A DNA stretch of 64,000 nt, taken from positions 868,001 to 932,000 of the forward strand of contig NZ_JBMSDV010000001.1 of the NCBI RefSeq assembly GCF_049445855.1, read 5' to 3'. Within the stretch, counting starts at the first letter, position 1. Each line of letters begins with the position of its first letter. The position numbers were made by a program, and so were the translations under genes. Positions 44,472 to 52,658 of this stretch are shown here, piece after piece. The notes beneath the pieces were generated by a model. It searched no databases and had not been told where the DNA came from. It saw only the letters and a list, made by a program, of their open reading frames with translations. Source of the stretch: JAGOCV01 sp049445855 (lineage in GTDB: Bacteria > Pseudomonadota > Gammaproteobacteria > Burkholderiales > Burkholderiaceae_C).

Positions 44472-45764
44472 ATGCACAGCATCGAGCGCGTCCTCACGGG
44501 CATCACCACGAGCGGAACGCCGCACCTGGGCAACTACGTCGGGGCCATCCGTCCCTCGGTACAGGCCAGTTTCCGCCCCGGTGTGGAAAGCTTCTATTTC
44601 CTCGCGGACTACCACGCGCTGATCAAGATCGGCGAGCCCGCACGCATCCAGCGTTCCACGCTCGAGATCGCAGCGAGCTGGCTGGCCGCCGGGCTCGACC
44701 CGGAGAAGGTGACCTTCTACCGCCAGTCCGACATTCCCGAAATCCCCGAACTCACCTGGCTTCTCACCTGCGTCACGGGCAAGGGCATCCTGAACCGCGC
44801 GCACGCGTACAAGGCCTCCGTGGACAAGAACATCGCCGCCGGCAACGACCCGGACGCCGACGTGACCGCCGGCCTCTTCATGTACCCGGTGCTGATGGGC
44901 GCGGACATCCTGATGTTCAACGCGCACAAGGTGCCGGTGGGGCGCGACCAGATCCAGCACATCGAGATGGCGCGCGACATGGCCTACAGCTTCAACCACT
45001 TGTACGGCGAGCATTTCGTGCCGCCGGAGGCCGCCATCGAGGAATCGGTCGCCACGCTGCCCGGTCTGGACGGCCGCAAGATGAGCAAGAGCTACGACAA
45101 CACGATCCCGCTGTTCGCGAGCCGCCAGCAGTTGCAGAAGCTCATCGCCGGCATCCTGACGGACTCGCGCGCGCCCGGCGAGCCCAAGGACACCGAGGGC
45201 TCGGCCCTGTTCCAGATCTACCAGGCCTTCGCCACACCCGAGGAAACCGAATCCCTGCGCCGGGCCTATGCGGACGGCATCTCGTGGGCCGATGCGAAGC
45301 AGGCATTGCTGGACCGGATCGACCGCGAACTCGCGCCGATGCGCGTGAAGTACGAGGAACTGATCGCCAACCCGCAGCGCATCGAGGACACGCTGCTCGC
45401 AGGGGCGGAGAAGGCGCGGAAGATCGCGACCCCGTTCACCCGCAAGCTGCGCCATGCCGTCGGCCTGCGCAATCTGGCGGCCACGGCAGACACGGGCAAG
45501 AAGGCCAAGGCTGCCAAGGCCGCGGTCGCCGGCTTCAAGCAGTACCGCGAGGCCGACGGCCGCTTCCATTTCAAGCTGGTGGATGCGCACGGCCGGCTGC
45601 TCGTGCAAAGCGGCGGTTTCGATTCGCCCAAGGACGCGGCGCAAGCCATTGCGGCCCTGCGCGAGGCTGGGGCTCAGGCGCAGCCGGCCCCGGAAAGCCT
45701 GCCGGAAGGTGTAACGGCTGCCGACGTGCAGGCGGCCTTGCAGCAAATGGCCCAAGCTGATTGA
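44472..45764 (+). CDS. trpS: Tryptophanyl-tRNA synthetase with C-terminal DUF1508 (YegP-like) domain
   Basis: A 430-residue class I synthetase that charges tRNA-Trp. The HIGH equivalent is TPHLGNY (17-23 region) and KMSKS is in GRKMSKSYDN near residue 205. The catalytic and anticodon part ends near 335; typical bacterial TrpS stops there. The extra 95 residues hold a lysine/alanine linker and a FKQYREADGRFHFKLVDAHGRLLVQSGGFDSPKDA stretch, which is a DUF1508/YegP-type fold. This fusion occurs in many Burkholderiales. The role of the added domain is unknown. Confidence 0.93.
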   Translation: MHSIERVLTGITTSGTPHLGNYVGAIRPSVQASFRPGVESFYFLADYHALIKIGEPARIQRSTLEIAASWLAAGLDPEKVTFYRQSDIPEIPELTWLLTCVTGKGILNRAHAYKASVDKNIAAGNDPDADVTAGLFMYPVLMGADILMFNAHKVPVGRDQIQHIEMARDMAYSFNHLYGEHFVPPEAAIEESVATLPGLDGRKMSKSYDNTIPLFASRQQLQKLIAGILTDSRAPGEPKDTEGSALFQIYQAFATPEETESLRRAYADGISWADAKQALLDRIDRELAPMRVKYEELIANPQRIEDTLLAGAEKARKIATPFTRKLRHAVGLRNLAATADTGKKAKAAKAAVAGFKQYREADGRFHFKLVDAHGRLLVQSGGFDSPKDAAQAIAALREAGAQAQPAPESLPEGVTAADVQAALQQMAQAD

Positions 45765-45867
45765 ATCGGGGGCTGGGCGCCAATCGGGGATCGGAAACGG
45801 GAATCGGGACAGGCATCGCCCTTGCTAATAACACCAATGATCGTTGGAACTGCGAAAGCTGTAATTC

Positions 45868-46461
45868 ATGCCTATTTACGTGATTGATGACCATCCCCTC
45901 ATGCGTGAGGCCGTCTCCATGCTGCTGCGCCGTCATCGCGCCGGGGCCGAAGTGGTGGAACTGGAACGCCTGGGCCAGTTGGCCGAAGCCGTGCAGAGCA
46001 ACGGCTCGCCCGACCTGTTCTGCCTGGACCTCAAGTTGCCCGACGCCCAGGGCGTTTCAGGCGTCATCCAGCTCAAGAAGGAATACCCCGGCATTCCGCT
46101 GGCCGTGCTGTCGGCATCGCCCGCGAGCGACATCGAAGAACAGTGCATCGAGGCCGGCGCCGACATCTACATCGAGAAATCGTCCGGTGCGTTCGAGATC
46201 GGTGCAGCATTGCGCGCCCTGCTCACGGCCGACAGCGGCTTCGAGGAAGTCACGCCGGCTGACAACAAGCTTTCGAAACGCCAGAGCCAGTTGATCGTGA
46301 TGCTGGACCGCGGCCTGTCCAACCGCGAGATCGCCGACGAACTGGGCATCAGCGAACACACGGTGAAGGTGCACCTGTGGCGCCTGTTCCGCCGCCTGGG
46401 CGTGAAAAGCCGCACGCAGACGCTGCATTACGCACGCACGCACGGCCTGCTGGCCGTCTGA
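45868..46461 (+). CDS. LuxR/NarL family response regulator
   Basis: A 197-residue two-domain regulator. The receiver (1 to about 120) has DDHP (Asp7-Asp8) and phospho-acceptor Asp54 (CLDLKLPDAQG). The C-terminal LuxR helix-turn-helix (about 135-195) has LSKRQSQLIVMLDRGLSNREIADELGISEHTVKVHLWRLFRRLGV. It lies tail to tail with a sensor kinase (46487-47875), 25 bases away, so it is probably that kinase's partner despite opposite strands. Confidence 0.9.
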   Translation: MPIYVIDDHPLMREAVSMLLRRHRAGAEVVELERLGQLAEAVQSNGSPDLFCLDLKLPDAQGVSGVIQLKKEYPGIPLAVLSASPASDIEEQCIEAGADIYIEKSSGAFEIGAALRALLTADSGFEEVTPADNKLSKRQSQLIVMLDRGLSNREIADELGISEHTVKVHLWRLFRRLGVKSRTQTLHYARTHGLLAV

Positions 46462-46462
46462 A

Positions 46463-46479
46463 CGCCGCCTCCGGCGGCG
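46463..46479. terminator. GC-rich hairpin between convergent regulator and kinase genes
   Basis: A perfect 7-bp stem (46463-46469 with 46473-46479) with a three-base loop, directly after the regulator stop. There is no T-run, so it is a weak or Rho-assisted terminator at most. Confidence 0.4.
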
Positions 46480-46486
46480 CGCTGCT

Positions 46487-47875
46487 TCAGAGCGGCGTCC
46501 TGACTGGCGGTGCCACGGATGCGTCGCCGTTGTCCAGTGTGAGTGTGAACACGCTGCCCCGCCCCACCCGCGAACGCACGCCGACCCGGTGGCCCATCGC
46601 GTGGGCTAGGCGCGAAACGATGGCCAGGCCCAGCCCGAAGCCGTCTTCCGTGCCGGTATGCGCCGGCACCTTGTAGAACTCCCGGAAGATGTCCCCCAGG
46701 TGCTGCCCCGCAATGCCGATGCCGGTGTCCCACACCTCGAAACGCACACCGCGCGCCGTGCGCCGCGCCGCCAGCAGTACCCCGCCGCGCGGCGTGTACT
46801 TGATGGCATTGGAGATGAAGTTGCCCAGGATGCGCTGCAGACGGATGCGGTCGGAAACGATGGTGCCGGCGACGCCGCGCACCCGGAATTCGAGGCCACG
46901 CGCCCGCGCGAGCGGCTGGTATTGCAGGTCCAGGTCATGCAGCAGCCGGGTGATGTCGATCACCTCGGTGTTCATGCGCACCTGGCCTGCGTCGAGGCGC
47001 GCGAGGTCGAACAGCGAGTCGAACAGCCGGTTCACCGCCTGTGTGGCCTCGACGATCTTGGGCGCGATCTCGCGCACGAGTTCGGGCTCGTCGCGCAGCC
47101 AGTCCGCATAGAGCGCGAGCGCATGCACCGGCTGGCGGATGTCGTGCGTGGCGTTTGCGAGGAAGCGGTTCTTCACCGCCACGGCGTCCAGCGCCGCCTG
47201 CGTCTGCCGCGTGAGCGACTGGATGAGCAGGTTGTTGCGGTACAGCAATTCGAAGTTGCGGCGGTAGGTTTCGTTGAGACGCGTTCCGCCGCGGATGAGC
47301 AGTTGCCACTGCACGATGGCCAGGATGAGCAGCCAGTAGTGGAAGGTGGGCCCCTGGAATTTCAGCTCGATGATGCGCACGGCGATCACGGCCATGATCG
47401 TGAAGACCAGCGTGTTTACGTAGCCACGCATGATGGGCAGGTACGACGAGAAGCTGTTGAGCGAGTACGCCCCCATGCCCGCGATGATCAGCCAGCAGAT
47501 GAACTGGCTGACCAGCGGCGTGCGGTCGAAGAACATGAAGGTGGACAGGCCCCACCAGAATGCGCTGAGCGGCCACGAATGGGCGAAGCGGCGGATGAAC
47601 GCGATATGCGCCGCGGTATCTGCGCGCGCCACATGCCGCGTGTACCGGACACCGATCCAGAACCGGTATGCCCACAGCGCCAGCGCACCGGAGCACCAGA
47701 CCAGCAGCCATGACAGCGGCACCTCGCCGTAGCCGACGCCGAAGAAAACAGGCACGACGATCGCGCCGGTGTATTGCGTGCTGCGCGCCGCCGCCACGAG
47801 GTTGCGGATGAGCTCACCCTCGACCCACACGGCCTCGTCGTCCTGGGCCCCGGTGAGGATGTGGGAAAGCGTCAT
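46487..47875 (-). CDS. Membrane sensor histidine kinase
   Basis: A 462-residue kinase. The N-terminal half (about 35-195) has five or six membrane helices and no large periplasmic domain, so it likely senses a membrane or intracellular signal. The phospho-acceptor is His244 in NATHDIRQPVHALALYADWL, a HisKA variant common in PAS/hybrid quorum-type kinases. The ATPase domain has NFISNAIKYTP, DTGIGI and GFGLGLAIV boxes. Convergent with the LuxR-type regulator at 45868. Confidence 0.9.
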   Translation of the reverse strand: MTLSHILTGAQDDEAVWVEGELIRNLVAAARSTQYTGAIVVPVFFGVGYGEVPLSWLLVWCSGALALWAYRFWIGVRYTRHVARADTAAHIAFIRRFAHSWPLSAFWWGLSTFMFFDRTPLVSQFICWLIIAGMGAYSLNSFSSYLPIMRGYVNTLVFTIMAVIAVRIIELKFQGPTFHYWLLILAIVQWQLLIRGGTRLNETYRRNFELLYRNNLLIQSLTRQTQAALDAVAVKNRFLANATHDIRQPVHALALYADWLRDEPELVREIAPKIVEATQAVNRLFDSLFDLARLDAGQVRMNTEVIDITRLLHDLDLQYQPLARARGLEFRVRGVAGTIVSDRIRLQRILGNFISNAIKYTPRGGVLLAARRTARGVRFEVWDTGIGIAGQHLGDIFREFYKVPAHTGTEDGFGLGLAIVSRLAHAMGHRVGVRSRVGRGSVFTLTLDNGDASVAPPVRTPL

Positions 47876-48026
47876 GCTGCAAGTCTAAACGGCGCCCATG
47901 CGCGCCAGGACAGGTCAGTGGGCGTGTACTTTTCACGTTTCGCGTGGCCCCGATGGAACACCCGCAACGCAAAACGGTGAGAATCCGTGAGTCCCGGTGT
48001 ATCCTGCATCCTGTCAACAACACCGC

Positions 48027-48053
48027 GCGCCGGCATCTGCCGCGCTTTTTTTT
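48027..48053 (+). terminator. Intrinsic terminator/attenuator hairpin in the leader of the HDOD gene
   Basis: A seven-pair stem with one bulged C (48027-48034 with 48039-48045) and loop ATCT is followed directly by eight T residues (48046-48053). It ends seven bases before the ATG at 48061. No plus-strand gene lies upstream, so it would act on the HDOD leader itself as an attenuator. Confidence 0.6.
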
Positions 48054-48060
48054 GCCCGCG

Positions 48061-48873
48061 ATGGAACTGAACGCCCTTCTCGCACAGCCGAACGCATTGC
48101 CCAGCGCGCCCCAGGCCGTGGCAAAACTGATCAAGACCTTCGACGACGAAGACGCTTCCACGGACGACATCGTCGAATGCATCGAAGCGGACCCGGTCAT
48201 CGTGGCCAAGCTGCTGCGCCTGGCCAACTCGCCCTTCTTCTTCCGCGGTCGCACCATCGAAAGCGTGAGCGACGCCGTCCGGCTGCTGGGCCAATCGCAG
48301 GTCCGCTCACTGGTGATCGGCCTGATCGCCAGGGACAGCTTTCCCGCACTGCCGCCCGCCGTGCTTCAGCAGTTCTGGCGCTTCAGCCTGACCACGGCGG
48401 ACCTGGCCCGCCATGTGTCGCGCAACATCTCTTCGGACAGTGAAGCCGCCTACACCGGCGCGCTGCTGCACATGATCGGTGCGCTGGTCATGCGCGTGGG
48501 CATGACCGAGAAGATGATGGCGCTGGACCGCATCACCCCGCCGTTGTCCATCGGGCGCGGAAAGGCGGAGGTCGAGATGCTGGGTTACAGCTATGCCGAA
48601 GTCGGCGCGGCGCTGGCCCGGCTGTGGCAACTGCCCGCAAGCATCGTGCGCGTCATCGAAACACAGCGCACGCCGGATCTGACCGACGCAAGGAACTTCG
48701 ACGCAGCCGTGGTGCAGCTCGCTTCATGGCGCGCACGTGCCATCGAGATGTCGCTGCCCGAAGACGTGCAGATCCGCCTCTATCCGGTGAGCATCGGCAA
48801 GGCGCTGGGCGTGGATCCGGCCAGCATCGTGCGCTGGTCACCGGACTACGACGAGTCGGCCAACGACGCCTGA
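48061..48873 (+). CDS. HDOD domain protein
   Basis: A 270-residue HDOD protein. It has ALPSAPQAVAKLIKTFDDEDASTDDIVECIEADPVIVAKLLRLANSPFF, the core of the domain, and SQVRSLVIGLIARDSF. HDOD proteins resemble HD phosphohydrolases but usually lack their catalytic residues, and act in signalling, often with c-di-GMP or stress. The ATG at 48061 starts just before the domain; the reading frame is open farther upstream through the T-run but without a better start. There is no ribosome-binding site, which fits regulated translation. It lies 22 bases before the spermidine-synthase-like gene. Confidence 0.85.
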   Translation: MELNALLAQPNALPSAPQAVAKLIKTFDDEDASTDDIVECIEADPVIVAKLLRLANSPFFFRGRTIESVSDAVRLLGQSQVRSLVIGLIARDSFPALPPAVLQQFWRFSLTTADLARHVSRNISSDSEAAYTGALLHMIGALVMRVGMTEKMMALDRITPPLSIGRGKAEVEMLGYSYAEVGAALARLWQLPASIVRVIETQRTPDLTDARNFDAAVVQLASWRARAIEMSLPEDVQIRLYPVSIGKALGVDPASIVRWSPDYDESANDA

Positions 48874-48895
48874 ACCTGCAAGCACCAGATCGCCG

Positions 48896-51157
48896 ATGCT
48901 TTACGCCTCGACCATCTTTGTCTCGGCATTCCTGCTGTTCCTGGTGCAGCCGCTGATCGCCAAGCACATCCTTCCGTGGTTCGGAGGCACGGCCGCCGTC
49001 TGGACCATTTGCCTGGTGTTCTTCCAGTTCCTTCTGCTGGCCGGTTACATCTACGCGGACCGGATTTCCCGGCTGCCTGTGCGGCGGCAAGCCATCGTGC
49101 ACACCGTGCTGGTGCTCGCCGCATGCCTGATGCTGCCGGTCATCCCCGATGCGTCCTGGAAGCCCACGGGCGACGGCGACCCGACCCTGCGCATCCTTTC
49201 GCTGCTGGCCGTCACCATCGGGTTGCCGTATCTGGTGGTGTGCACGACGGGCCCATTGGTGCAGAGCTGGTTTGCGCGCGTGCATGTGAATGACCCGCGG
49301 CAGGCGCGCGTTTACCGGCTGTTCGCGCTGTCCAACCTCGCCTCGCTGATCGCACTTGTCGCGTACCCATTCGCGCTGGAGCCGTACGCCAGCCTGCGCG
49401 TGCAGAGCTGGGCCTGGTCTGCAGGCTTCCTGCTGTTTGCCGCGCTCGTGATCGCATCGGCCTGGAGAACAGAGCGCCGCATCGGAGCGGCCATCGACCC
49501 ACTGGCGCCGACAGTTCCACCGGCGACCGATGGTGCAAGGGCCGAAAGTGCGCAAAGTGCGGATGGCGCGGAAGGAAATTCGGAAGTCCCGCCAGCAGCG
49601 ACTGCACCACGACTTGCCGACTACGCCCTCTGGCTGTGCCTGGCTGCACTCGGCACGGTGATGCTGCTCACGATCACCACGCACATCACGCAGGATGTGG
49701 CTTCGGTGCCGTTCCTGTGGATCCTGCCACTGGCGCTTTACCTGCTCACCTTCATCCTCTGCTTCGACAGTGACTTCTGGTATCGCCGCTGGATTTTCTG
49801 GCCTGCGGTGATCGTGCTGGCGCCCGCGATGGTGTGGGGTCTGCGTGCCAGCGGTGGTGTGCTGCAGATCGAACATGCCCTGCCGCTCTTCGGGGGCGGC
49901 CTGTTTGCGGTGTGCATGTTCTGCCATGGCGAGCTCGTGCGGGCCCGGCCTGCGCCGCAATGGCTCACGCGGTTCTACCTGATGGTGTCGCTCGGCGGCG
50001 CGCTGGGCGGGCTGCTGGTGGGCGTCGGCGCGCCGCGTCTGCTCGACGGCCCTTGGGAACTGCCGATGGCGCTGATCGCCGCGAGCCTGCTGCTGGCGTA
50101 CGTGTCGCGCCGCCTCGCGGGCTCGTACCTGATGATCCTTGCCGCGAGCCTCGTGCTCGGACTGATCTGGTATCTGGAGCACAAGCTCATCCTGCCCAAG
50201 AACAATGTGCTGATGATCGCCATCGGCCTGTCGGCCGTTCTGGCCGGCGCACTCATCGCCATGCGCCGTTCGATACGGGCGGGCGGTGCATTGCTGGCGG
50301 CACTGTCCGCTGCATTCTGCTTCTGGTTCGCGCGCGACTATGCGAGCTTCATGTTCGACAACACGCAAATGATGACGCGCAACTTCTACGGCACGTTGCG
50401 CGTCAAGGACTACGGCACGATTTCGCAGTCACGCTATCTGGTCCACGGCGTCATCTCGCATGGCCGCCAGTATGGTGACGCCGACCTGCGTCACCGCCCG
50501 ACCTCGTATTACTCCGAGTCGTCCGGTGCGGGCCTGGCCATCGCCAAAGTCCAGTCGGCGCGCCCACATCTGGGGGTCATCGGCCTGGGCGTGGGCACCA
50601 TCGCTGCGTATGGCCAGCCGGGCGGCAAGGTCCGCTACTATGAAATCAACCCGGCAGTGATGGACATCGCGCACGACCATTTCAGCTATCTGAAGGACTC
50701 GCCGGCGGCCGTGGAGGTGGTCCTGGGCGACGCGAGACTCTCCATGGAGCGCGAAGCAGCGGGCGGTGCGCTGCAGCAGTTCGACGTGCTGGTGGTGGAC
50801 GCGTTCTCCAGCGACTCCATCCCCGTGCACCTGATCACGCGCGAAGCGCTTGCGATCTACATGCAGCACATGAAGCCGGACGGCGTCGTCGCGTTCCACG
50901 TGAGCAACCGCTTCCTGAACCTGTCACCCGTGGTCGCGCAGCTCGCACAGGATGTGGGTCTGCATGCGGTGGAGATCGACGACGTTCCCCCACCGGAAAA
51001 CTACTGGCAGGACACCACGACCTATGTCCTGGTCACCCGCAACCGGGCGTTCGTGGACGATCCGGACATCGTGGCCCGCTCAGTCGATATCAAGCCGATC
51101 CCTGGCCTCGCGCTCTGGACCGACGACTACAACAACCTGTTCAGGATTCTGAAGTAA
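48896..51157 (+). CDS. Membrane-bound spermidine synthase-like protein
   Basis: A 753-residue fusion. Residues 1 to about 490 form about 12 membrane helices of an MFS-like or SpeE-transmembrane domain, with an acidic low-complexity loop near 205-238. The C-terminal third is a Rossmann methyltransferase/aminopropyltransferase fold with GVIGLGVGTIAAYGQPGGKVRYYEINPAVMDIA and DVLVVDAFSSDSIPVHLITREAL. The soluble part is related to spermidine synthase, but the substrate of such membrane-bound members is not established. It ends four bases before the convergent secreted-protein gene. Confidence 0.87.
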   Translation: MLYASTIFVSAFLLFLVQPLIAKHILPWFGGTAAVWTICLVFFQFLLLAGYIYADRISRLPVRRQAIVHTVLVLAACLMLPVIPDASWKPTGDGDPTLRILSLLAVTIGLPYLVVCTTGPLVQSWFARVHVNDPRQARVYRLFALSNLASLIALVAYPFALEPYASLRVQSWAWSAGFLLFAALVIASAWRTERRIGAAIDPLAPTVPPATDGARAESAQSADGAEGNSEVPPAATAPRLADYALWLCLAALGTVMLLTITTHITQDVASVPFLWILPLALYLLTFILCFDSDFWYRRWIFWPAVIVLAPAMVWGLRASGGVLQIEHALPLFGGGLFAVCMFCHGELVRARPAPQWLTRFYLMVSLGGALGGLLVGVGAPRLLDGPWELPMALIAASLLLAYVSRRLAGSYLMILAASLVLGLIWYLEHKLILPKNNVLMIAIGLSAVLAGALIAMRRSIRAGGALLAALSAAFCFWFARDYASFMFDNTQMMTRNFYGTLRVKDYGTISQSRYLVHGVISHGRQYGDADLRHRPTSYYSESSGAGLAIAKVQSARPHLGVIGLGVGTIAAYGQPGGKVRYYEINPAVMDIAHDHFSYLKDSPAAVEVVLGDARLSMEREAAGGALQQFDVLVVDAFSSDSIPVHLITREALAIYMQHMKPDGVVAFHVSNRFLNLSPVVAQLAQDVGLHAVEIDDVPPPENYWQDTTTYVLVTRNRAFVDDPDIVARSVDIKPIPGLALWTDDYNNLFRILK

Positions 51158-51161
51158 CCAG

Positions 51162-51800
51162 TTAGGGCGTGGCCGTGAAAGTCGGCACCATCGGCTCGGC
51201 GCGCAGTCCGTCGGAGGGCGACGACTGCTGCGACGTGACCGATGCCGTGAACGCACCGTCGCTTCCAGCCCCGGAAGTGGTGGACGTCACGGAACCGCTC
51301 GCGGATGCGCCCTGCGATGTGGTGCGTTGTGTGGTGCCTTGGGGGGTCGAAACGATGCCCGGCGCCAGAAGGCTGCCTTGCGCGGTGGTTCCGGCCGCGA
51401 CGCCCGCGCTGGCGCCGACACCGCCCACCGCCTGTCCCGGAACAACACCGGTGCCTTGGGACGGAACGACGCCCGACGCACCGCTGATCGCTGTCGTGCC
51501 GTTGTTGATGACGATCACGCCGGGCGATGTCGACGACTGGACCGTGGATGACCCGTTGCCCGTGATGCTGGGGCCGCTACCGGAAGTCAGCCCGCTCGGC
51601 GCGGCGGGCGAACCATAGGTGGCGGGACCCGAACCCGATGTCAGGCCGCTCGCCGACACACCGCCGTTGCCGGAACTTGCAGGGCCGAAGCCGGAGGTCA
51701 GTCCCCCGCCCCTCACTGCACCTGCACTGCCGACCTGCGCCATCGACGCAGTGGCCGCGCAGATGAGCGCGACCGTGAAGATCTTGTTGCGAAATTCCAT
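51162..51800 (-). CDS. Secreted Gly/Ser/Thr-rich repeat protein, hypothetical
   Basis: A 212-residue protein with signal peptide MEFRNKIFTVALICAATASMAQ; AAGGAG six bases upstream supports the start at 51800. The mature protein is nearly all Gly, Ser, Thr, Ala and Val. Three copies of GLTSG(F/S)GP occur at residues 33-40, 52-59 and 70-77, and VVPSQGTG/VVPGQAVG form another pair near 122-137. There are no cysteines after the signal peptide and few charged residues. It looks like an extended cell-surface or extracellular polymer-like protein. I do not recognise a family. Confidence 0.75.
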   Translation of the reverse strand: MEFRNKIFTVALICAATASMAQVGSAGAVRGGGLTSGFGPASSGNGGVSASGLTSGSGPATYGSPAAPSGLTSGSGPSITGNGSSTVQSSTSPGVIVINNGTTAISGASGVVPSQGTGVVPGQAVGGVGASAGVAAGTTAQGSLLAPGIVSTPQGTTQRTTSQGASASGSVTSTTSGAGSDGAFTASVTSQQSSPSDGLRAEPMVPTFTATP

Positions 51801-51886
51801 GACGGACTCCTTCAGCATTGGACTTCCAACCATGCTGCGCCGATGAGCCGTTGCGGTCCGTCAGCGGGAGTCCGGCATGCGGGTAG

Positions 51887-52549
51887 GTCAGCGCCGACGC
51901 TCGGGATCCGGGCCGACAGCGCGGCCGGCACACCGAAGCGTCGACGACGGCGATCGAGCACGTCTGTCGTGTGCTCGGCTAATACCTGAACAAAGCCCAG
52001 TGGGATCCAGCGCTTGCACTTTTCACCGACGATTGCAGCGTCGAGATTTCTGCGCTCGGCATCTATGTCGGGAAGAAGCAGGCAGGCGTTCTGTTCAAGG
52101 ATCTGCTTGGCAAAGGCCCGGCCCTCAGCGACGACAACGGTCTGGTATGGGGGCGACTCTACAACCACATGATCGTCCAGGGCATCGTGAATGTCGACGA
52201 CGACGGCCGAGGCGCGAGCGGCCGCTGGCGCTGCTTCATGCAGATTGCAGAGTTCGGCAAAAGCGCCGTGTGGGGCGAAGGGCCGTATGAAATCCGGTAT
52301 CGCAAGGGCGACGATGGGCTCTGGCGAATCCAGCGGCTGCACTTCTATCGTACCTACCACACGCCATTCGACGAGGGATGGGCGAAGGCGAAGTCGCCAG
52401 CAGGCGGCATGCGTCCACACCTGCCACCGGACCATCCTCCATCGCGCGAGTATGAACCTTGGCCCGCTGTATACATACCGCCTTTCCACTACGACAACCC
52501 GGTTTCGGGCAGTCGCAGGTACACGCGCGAGGGCGTTGAAGACGTATGA
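51887..52549 (+). pseudogene. NTF2/SnoaL-like protein gene broken by an in-frame stop
   Basis: The frame carries the fold of an NTF2-like protein: AIEHVCRVLG-stop-YLNKAQWDPALALFTDDCSVEISALG, then an EIRYRKGDDGLWRIQRLHFYRTYHTPFDEGW stretch, a Pro-rich segment and FHYDNPVSG near the end. The TAA at 51980-51982 sits where homologues have tyrosine (GYYL), one base from TAT or TAC. The upstream part has no ATG start before the stop at 51884-51886, so the N-terminus is also lost or altered. The last part (from Met 52169) could be translated alone but would lack half the fold. Confidence 0.65.
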
Positions 52550-52658
52550 CGAAGCCACGCTGTTCAGCCCATCCAGGTTACTGATGACTTGAAATCTTCG
52601 CCCGCCTCGGCACTTTTCTCCGGAAGCAAGAAAGCGCCGAATGCTGGCTTCAGTGCGT

